Source: Bryoerythrophyllum caledonicum
Taxonomy: Eukaryota; Streptophyta; Bryopsida; Pottiales; Pottiaceae
Assembly (NCBI GenBank): GCA_963971425.1
Contig: OZ020525.1
Span: 11,662,187-11,726,186, forward strand
Length of the DNA stretch: 64,000 nucleotides
Reading direction: 5' to 3'
A model generated the notes under the pieces. The model ran no database searches. It saw nothing but the letters and a program-made list of their open reading frames with translations, and was not told the origin of the DNA. Both the position numbers and the translations under genes were made by a program. Shown here one piece after another: positions 56,631 through 64,000 of the stretch (position 1 is the first letter of the stretch; each line of letters starts with the position of its first letter).

Positions 56631-56843
56631 ACTGATTTTGATGTTTAGTGTCATGGGCAGTAAATGACTTGTAAATGCTATAGTTTCCACTCTTGATGAA
56701 TATTTTTACCGACTATGTCCACTATGATCCCCTCTTTGAGCAGTATAGATTGTTGTGCTCTTCGTAAAAATTTATATCAAAAGAAAAAACTTACAGCATT
56801 TACAAGTCATTTACTGCCCATGACACTAAATTTCAAAATCAGT
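56631..56843. mobile_element. 213-bp MITE with arms of about 47 bp (TA-flanked)
   Basis: 56631-56679 begins ACTGATTTTGATGTTTAGTG and is matched, inverted, by 56797-56843 with about two mismatches. TA lies next to each end (TAC at the left, TAT on the reverse strand at the right), suiting a Tc1/mariner-type MITE. The transcript would fold into a long hairpin. Confidence 0.7.
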
Positions 56844-57061
56844 ATATTGTACCCTAGGGTCGGATTCTGCATAAAACGTTTCTTAAAATAGCTACCGAAA
56901 GTTTCGGAAAGTATTTTTCAAAAACATCAATTTTTTTAGCACGGTGAAGAAATGGCTTTCGAAGAATCTTCTATTGTAGAACTTTGATGAATTCCTATTT
57001 TTAGAGGAAAATAATTATTCAGCACCGACGTTTTGGTACAGTAATCCGAATCAGCCTGTCA

Positions 57062-57271
57062 GAGGTGTCCAAAGAGGTGTTTCCTACAAGAAACTTAGCT
57101 ATTATCCCTGACAGCATTGTGAAGGACAGCCTTGCGAACCTGCATGAAAAGGCTGGGAGTTATGTTACCACCTCCATATCTGTGTCAAATGATTGTGAAA
57201 TATTCACACAATTGCGACATAGATTCCAGAACAATGTCTTGAGTCTTGACAGAGAACCTGAGAAGCTTTAA
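57062..57271 (+). other. Short unexplained open frame
   Basis: The frame from about 57,020 to 57,271 reads EVSKEVFPTRNLAIIPD, then a well-mixed amino-acid composition to EPEKL and stop. A possible splice acceptor (TTATTCAG) stands at 57,022. It looks more protein-like than its surroundings and could be the last exon of a decayed host gene, but I do not recognise it. A MITE inserted exactly at its stop codon. Confidence 0.3.
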
Positions 57272-57366
57272 GGCCGCTTCTAACCAGGCCGAGTCGAGTC
57301 GAGAGTCCGTCCGTAAAAAATTTCTGCCCAAACTATGGCGAGAGTCCAAACTTTTGGATTAAAATG

Positions 57367-57400
<34 letters not shown>

Positions 57401-57951
57401 AAATTTCATTTTAATCCAAAAGTATATATATAATAAAATGAAATATATATATATATATATATATATTGAAGCCTTTGGGCGGCTCTGGTGTGAAGCCCCA
57501 TAGCTCAAGTCCAAAGTCCAAATCCCATATAATTATGCCAAAAAAAGTCAGCCTAAAATCAGCCTAAAAAAATCAGCCTAAAAATCAGTCTAAAAATGAG
57601 CCAAAAAAATGAGCCATAAAAATCAACAAAAAAAAATGAGCCAAAAAATTTGGCGTCTTTCATCTAACGGTCTAGATCTTGTCAGGTTTTGATTATTTTA
57701 TTTAAAAACTCGACGGCCTCTTGAAGGAAGTTTGGGTCGACTAAAAACGGCGACCCAAGTTTTGCTCAAGAGTCTGTCGCCTTGGCGCCAAAACTCTCCA
57801 AAAGTATTGCCATGTAGGCAGATAGGAAGACGACGGCCTTTGGACTTTGGCCTTTGGTGTGAACGCCAAGAAGCCAGACTTTGGCCATTCAAACAATCTC
57901 ATTGGTAGAAACCGACGGACTCTCGACCTTGGATTTGGTGTGAAGGAGCCC
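57271..57951. mobile_element. 681-bp MITE, PIF/Harbinger-like
   Basis: Flanked by TTA on both sides (57268-57270, 57952-57954). Left end AGGCCGCTTC and right end (reverse complement) GGGCTCCTTC share the start, and both reach GGTCGAGAGTCCGTC-like sequence further in. Internal (AT)n runs and TCAGCCTAAAA repeats (57,545-57,650) are present. Non-coding. Confidence 0.65.
57367..57466. repeat. AT microsatellite
   Basis: Two (AT)n tracts arranged around an inverted AAAATGAAAT word, inside the MITE. Confidence 0.85.
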
Positions 57952-57954
57952 TTA

Positions 57955-60929
57955 GTGTCAAGTAGCCAACTAGCTCAGCATGTCACTCACCTTGACAGAG
58001 TAACAACCGTTAAGCATCGGACCTAAAACCGTGCATGAGGTGGGAGTGATGGGCCTATTATCGTTGGTGTTGTTGAAAGGATCTTTAGAAGTACAGAAGA
58101 CGTAGAAGTTGCTGAAAAGATGTGCTAGAATAAGAGAATTAAGAGTTGTGAATGAAAAAAGCAGTCCATTGGTACACAAGAGCTCTATGTAGATGAAGAA
58201 ATTAATGATTTTAGTGACGAAAGAGCATTTTGCATAGTTGGGGCAGGTGATGAAAAAATGGAAAAACTTTTTTTAAATAGTGACACCGATTAGGAATAGG
58301 CATCATTGGAAAGCAGAGTAACAAATTGAAAAAGAGAGATCATGCATTGAGAAGGGACGACAAGAATAGAAGGAAATCAACCTTACAAATGAGTGTCCGT
58401 GTAGGAGAGGTGTTGAAAGGAGTTCACGCAAGACATGGACGGCACGGAGATGGAAACGTGGGACTATTGAGAGTTGAAAACTGCGGAGCAGCCCGCAGTC
58501 TGTCATGCGTTGCCCTAATGATGGGATGGCAAGCCCAGGCTCTACAGTTCCGGATTGTTCCAGATTTTTTGGATCTGCCGCAAAAGACGACAAGAAGTCT
58601 TTTAGTTTAATAAAGGCATACTATGGTTAATGTTCGTGTGAAGACATGTGAGCTTTATTCTGTGAACAAGAGCATGAAAATACAGAATAGTGAGGATCCG
58701 CCGAAGTAGCCGATGCAGCATCATCTGGGCGCAATCGGGCCAGCACTATTGCGCTCCGCGCGCACTAGATTCTCGCAACCAAGAAAGAGGAGAAATTGCG
58801 CTTGTCGACGTTGACGACGCCTCGGTCTTCCAAAGAGTAGGATTGCTACGCCAAGGTGGTCGTACCACCATCCTCGAACGCAATACGCCGTTGTCTATGG
58901 AACCTGCAGGTTGGCGATCACACAACAACATCAACAACATTGCGCTCACCGTTCCTCTTGAATCCCTTATGGGAATCCAACTTGGAGTCAATCGCTTGGA
59001 ATCCAACTTAGAATAAGTCGCCCGGAATTCAACCTGGAGTCAATTACCGACAAAAAGATCGTCTTTTGAAAGCCACATCCTATATGCTGAAGGTGGAAAT
59101 CGACATTTCCCCTCAGAAGCTAGCGCATTTGTTCCGAAAGATGTCATGCCGCTAAATATGTGCAACGCGGGAGATGTCGTGGGAGGTTCCAACGTGTGGC
59201 GCTTGAGTTGATGTTCCTCCCAAGGGACCTTGGAATGTTCACGACAAGAAGGTTGTCTCCAGCACTCAAGCCCCCAATTCCGGTCGAACAAGGTACGGTT
59301 TTCACATTGTAGGTGAAGGGAGTGACATTGGACACGATTGCAGATGTAATTTCAACTAGGTTTGTCGCTCAAGGACTCGCGTGGCAATCCATTTGCTAGG
59401 TGGTTACTCTGCTTCATTGTGGAGGTTGTTGTTCAAGAGGTGACACATGATATAGATGCTTTATACCAATACATGTCTTTTTGTTCCAGCTACAAGAGCA
59501 CGATGTCATCTTGGAGGTCCAGATCACTAAATGTCATCTCAGAGGGCCATATCACTGAATGTCATCTTGGAGGTCCAGATCGTTGAATGGACATTTGGAG
59601 GGATTCTCTGTAGTATTGAGGTAAAATTGTATTCCAAGCTGTTGTACTTTCTTGTAGCCACATGTATCTCGAGTTGGAGATTTACATGCCGGTGTCAGGA
59701 ATACATGTCCTGATACTTGTCTTACAATAGGATTATGTGACTTGGCATGGCAGGCTTTAAGGGCGTTTTTTCCAATACACAATTTTTTCGATTGCCCTCC
59801 CCAGTCATCACCTTCTGAACCGTCTCGAATAAAGAATATGTGAGTACATTTCCTACCATTTCAATCCATCATAATTGGATGTTGCTTGTAATGTTTGAGA
59901 TTTATCTGTTTGAGTGTACTAATGATCGAAGCATTGGGTGCAAGTAAGACAATCCTTTTATGTGATGATCCACAGTGTTGAGGAGACCAAGAAAGCTTGG
60001 ATAAGATACAAAATGGATGTTCTTATTTATCTTTTTGTGTTGGAATGTTATTTTTTAGATTTGATCCTGGTGTTGCTTTGTTGGAATATATGAAATTTGA
60101 TTTGTGGAGGAAATACATGTGGGTAAAGTTAATGTTATTTTGGCACTCTTGAAAGATTTTTGTAGCGGGTACATGTAATCATGCATTCTGTGAGTAAGCT
60201 TGTATTGCCTTATCAATCAAGTTGTACATGTATGTTGTGATCTTGATTAGCATGCATTTTCTTTGCATTGTGAGGATGAGTGATACACCTTAGGCATTGG
60301 TTTCATGTTTTTTTGAGGTAGATGTGTAATTATCAATCATCCCTTTTGAATGGCCAACCACCAAGCTTCTCCACCGTGGAGAAGCTCTGTCTTCTAACAA
60401 GGCTACGGACCCATGACTAAAATACATATTTTGTAAAAGCCAACCCATTTCTCCTTACATTTTTAATGTAGAACGTACATTAAACATATTTTGGTTGCCC
60501 CGACGTTTAAGGGCCAAGGCCTAACAACCATATATGGGTCGTTTTGGCAAGTGCTATAGGTCACCTCAAAGGAAAAAATACACCGTGACTTCGAGGTGGA
60601 GGAAGAGAGGCATCTATTGAAACCATCGCCACGACAATCGGTGCAAGCATTAGCAAGTTACAGTGATTTCCATGAAGAGAAAATGAGGATTTTTCTACTA
60701 GAATGTAGCCACTGCGTAGATGCAATTTTGCATGATCTAGAACAATTACAGTTTTTATCCGGTCCAAGTACCTCATTGGCCTTACATGATTGACTTGGTA
60801 GAAGCCCTTTCCTCACATACAAAGAGGAAACATTTGACAAACTTCCCTTACTTGTGCGATATGGTGGTCAAAATCTTTGTAAATTTTGTGCAAATCCAAC
60901 TTATTAAAATTGAATTTTTTGTAATTTGT
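57955..60929. other. No recognisable gene; short tandem repeats
   Basis: 59,500-59,590 contains three units of about 28 bp (ATGTCATCTTGGAGGTCCAG and variants). 58,970-59,040 contains GAATCCAACTTGGAGTCAA-like duplications. Several open frames of 60-108 codons have no motif I know. The sequence is less AT-rich at 58,690-59,300. Confidence 0.4.
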
Positions 60930-63900
60930 ACAGCATGGATGTTGGCACCCAAAAATGTGCCATCACAAGATGTCCAAACAAATCCAAAATGAACACTTAC
61001 TGCATTCAAAGCACTTATGCAAGCTGCCAACATAAAACACCATAACCAACCCATCCCTATACTACATCAAATTGAGCCATACATGTATCTAGGCACAAAT
61101 CTTGTGCCTTTTGTAAAATGGAAGATACGAATTCACATCACTACCACAAAACTTACTAAACAATGCAAAGAAGTAATAGGATGCCCGGCCACTATGAAAC
61201 AAAAAATCAAAATGGTAGACACACTACTTAGACTTGGAGTAGCATCAAATTTCTATGTAGTCCCATATTCTATGTCTGCTATCAAAAAACTAGATAAAAA
61301 AATCAGTCATACAAAAATCTAATTGTAGCCTCTCCAAATGTATGTCAAACGTCATAACCCAACTCCCACAAAATTTACTTGGATGATAAGCTTCTTCCCA
61401 TAGAAATGCTTACCTCCAATGTATAGGGGAACAACTTCAAAATGCACTCAACAACAAAGGTAGACTTGGTGAGATTTACAAAAGACTCATCCACTCTATC
61501 CTTGCCAAATACGGTGGTGCTAAAAGCATTTCCAAAATAGACAAAGCCAATTGCATTAAATCATTGATCATCCAAACATTCTTTCTACTAAAAAATGAAG
61601 CAAAGTTTACTTCAAAAGCACACTCATTTATTTCCTTTTAGAACCCTCACCTTTGGAACATCTGTGCCTACAAAAAACCCAAAATGACACAAGAATAATC
61701 AACACCTCTCTCAAAAACTTTTGTAAAAACTTTTTCAGAAAATATTACCCACTCAAAACAAATTACAATACCAAATAGAACACACATTATAAATCACAAT
61801 GACTTCAAAACATTTCATGCTACACCATCTAAATTCGTAAAAAAAGGCCCTTAATATTGCCCAACAACTATTTTCCTACTCCCATGCTCTAATTTGTACA
61901 CTACACCATCCCCTACACACTTCGAGAGGCATATATCACCACAAACAACAATAGCTAACTCAAAAACAAAAACAACCCCCTGCCAATTCACCCCCCCAAC
62001 CCACCGCATCCATTCCTTCCTCCCCCAGTACACAGTCTCAAGAACCCATCTATAAATCTCATTATTGACCATAAACATAGAAAACATATTAACGCAAACA
62101 AAATTATAAAGAATGATACCATATATTTATGTCAATGGCAACACAACAACAATACCTACAACAAATGGCTACCCCAACAGTACCTCTTTCCATGGCATGA
62201 CCAAAACACCTCTACCTATAACTCCACACAATTAACACAATACTATCAAAACATACAAAACAAATTCTAATTAAAAATCATTCAAGCAGACCATTCTCAA
62301 AAGCTATTTTATGACTCAATATCTGTGACTCCACCTATAATCATTTCCTCCTCAATATACACACAACAAAATGCAACCCCAGAAAAGACATTCTCACATC
62401 AAACAATACAATTGAAATGAATGAAGACCATACATATATATACAAAGACAACGGGACGCATCTAATAACTATTCCCCTCACTAGACTCCCATGGCTATGG
62501 AACCAATACCATAACAAATTACAAATTCCCAAAAAAATAGAACCAATAATCCAACTATTTAAAACCCGAGATAGTTTGGTTGTACCAAAGATATAAAAAT
62601 CGCATCCCAAAAAATGACCCCCTTAAACTTGCACAATACACATTACCCTCATCCATTCTAGACTCATTAATCTCATCTTTCAACATCCAACACTCGTACT
62701 TTCCATCCCCTGTCACATCCTCCATCCAACTCATTAAATTCTATTCACCTTTCGAAAGAGACAATTTTTTTGGCTCACTAGATAGCATCTTTGACGACAA
62801 GTAGATTGGAAATGATATTGCACACCCCCACAATATAGAAGAAACACAAAAAGCAATACATAGGGCAAGACTTGCAGCCAAAATTGATCCAAACTCTACT
62901 TCCACTCTTATTATCACACTAGACAATAACTTGTACCAAAATTTTAATCCACATTCAAGCCCATATTCAAGTTCTTACATCATTGTTCTATTCAAGGCAG
63001 ACTTGGTACCATATGAAGAACCCACTTTACCACTTGAATTATTAAATAAACCTAGGCTTGAGCCATCTACCATACAAATACTATGCATACACCATCAAAA
63101 TAACATTATTGGTACCACATAACGACTTGCCACAGCTACCTTCATAACAAATAATCTCAACATACGCCAACTATATTTAAAATAGCTCCACCTACACCTT
63201 CCCAAACCCGAGCGAAACGCAACAAATGGTCCCAACTTAGATATGCCAACACAACACAAACCCACCTCACTACACCACCCCCGTCCCCACATATTGTGAC
63301 CATATCCCCTTAAAACTTGCCTTCGCATATAGTTACTATACAGATGGTTACTTCAAAGAACCAATAGAAGCCAACCCATGGCATTGGCATAGAAAAAAGC
63401 GAGATATGATATATATAATTCTACCAAAGGACTAAAAATATCCAAAAGACTACATGGACTTCAAAATATCCTGAGAGCACAAATGATGGCCTTCCATAAA
63501 ACCCTCCAAATTATCACTATACAATATGCTAATGAACCGGCATACATCTTGACAGATTGTATAAATGTACTATATCTATTAAACAAACAAATAACACACC
63601 CTACCCTCCTCAATAGCCACCTCGACCAACTCATACTAACATTAGTGGTTCAAAATGCTACAAAATCGCACTCAAATTATAACCTCCTATAAAGTTAAAG
63701 CACATGCCAATATAAAAAGAAACGAACAAGCGGATAGACTAGCTAAAGAAGGACTTGGTAAATCCTATAGAAATGCCAAATACCCACATGAACATGCCTA
63801 CACTACCTATACTTCTTCCAAAGAGATAATTGGTCTTTCATGGAAGGCACCCGGACAAAGGCCCCATTAGATTACAAAATAAATATCTCAAAAAACAAGA

Positions 63901-64000
63901 ACTAATTAACAACCTCGACTTATCTTGGAAATTATCCTAACACAATCAAATTGACCGTAAACAACAACAAAGACAAACGGACCGTAAACAACAACATTGA
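60930..64000 (+). mobile_element. LINE copy 2, 5'-truncated, running off the right edge
   Basis: Plus-strand homologue of the minus-strand LINE at 1-3,400. It holds CPNKSK (about 60,970), MQAANIKHHNQPIPILHQ (61,017), YLGTNLVPFVKWK, MKQKIKM and FYVVPYSM (to 61,300). The RNase H block follows: LTDCINVLYLLNKQ near 63,550 and KVKAHANIKRNEQADRLAKE near 63,690. Homology starts within the reverse transcriptase, just after the YADD position, with no trace of the endonuclease. This suits 5' truncation during target-primed reverse transcription. Many frameshifts and stops are present. The sense strand is A/C-rich as in copy 1. The SINE-like insert of copy 1 is absent. Confidence 0.85.

Noticed and set aside
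58690-59016. 108-codon open frame as a host gene
   Set aside because: No recognisable domain, internal repeat-like segments, and an equally long frame on the opposite strand.
1-64000. CRISPR arrays, tRNA or rRNA genes
   Set aside because: Repeats are tandem minisatellites or transposon parts without spacers, and no cloverleaf or rRNA core sequence was recognised.

Overview
The window looks like a repeat-choked, AT-rich nuclear segment from a plant-lineage eukaryote. A large-genome charophyte green alga such as a Chara-type species is my best guess, but this is inference. The evidence is TTTAGGG-type interstitial telomere repeats, a B3-domain exon, GT-AG introns and plant-style Helitron ends with CTAG|T termini. 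Most of the 64 kb is transposons nested in transposons. Only one plausible host gene is readable: a small gene of the COA1 (cytochrome oxidase assembly) family at 16,763-17,681. A 200-base assembly gap lies at 45,238-45,437.

Layout. 1-8,975 (minus strand) is a LINE with ORF1, a 2A-like motif, AP-type endonuclease, reverse transcriptase and RNase H; it runs off the left edge. A 5'-truncated plus-strand copy of the same family occupies about 60,930-64,000 and runs off the right edge. 8,976-11,800 holds a purine-rich block and a dense cluster of AGATCT sites. 12.6-14.6 kb holds a degraded ORF and two copies of a Helitron helicase fragment. 14,784-16,100 is a foldback element with long inverted ends built of tandem units. 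18,319-22,201 is a small MITE followed immediately by a complete hAT element with an 8-bp target duplication. 22.6-25.7 kb holds a long hairpin, copies of an unnamed dispersed repeat, and a Helitron inserted in one of those copies. 26.1-27.2 kb is a pogo/Tc1-like DDE remnant. 27.3-34.2 kb is a second hAT-type transposase gene followed by a coiled-coil/RING gene, each with a CGCGGA-rich array and a TATA box upstream. 35.5-38.5 kb holds a pogo N-terminal remnant, Helitron ends and a B3 exon beside a Helitron 3' end. 51.9-60.9 kb is mostly decayed DNA with a Tc1 remnant, MITEs and minisatellites.

The strongest candidate for something undescribed is 39,125-51,929. This 12.8 kb unit is bounded by 32-bp inverted repeats with one mismatch. 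It carries two divergent genes whose 3' ends face the termini. The plus-strand gene is an intact ORF of about 1,063 codons with the conserved signature of the DUF7869 group (VDGMDQ, DNCxRENKN, GHTHEDID), which I read as a possible RNase H-fold transposase. The minus-strand gene is one 1,322-codon frame joining a ParB-like domain to what looks like a permuted DNA methyltransferase fold whose catalytic and AdoMet motifs are replaced. It is interrupted only by three TAG codons. I read the unit as a large two-gene DNA transposon.

A second cross-cutting pattern: four long element-type frames (hAT-1, hAT-2, the RING gene, the ParB/methyltransferase-like gene) together contain 15 in-frame stops but no frameshift that I can see in about 11.8 kb. 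Nine of the stops are TAG. This suits decay by cytosine deamination at methylated CAG/CGA codons, or less likely a recoding process. All family calls come from reading motifs by eye; no database search was possible.
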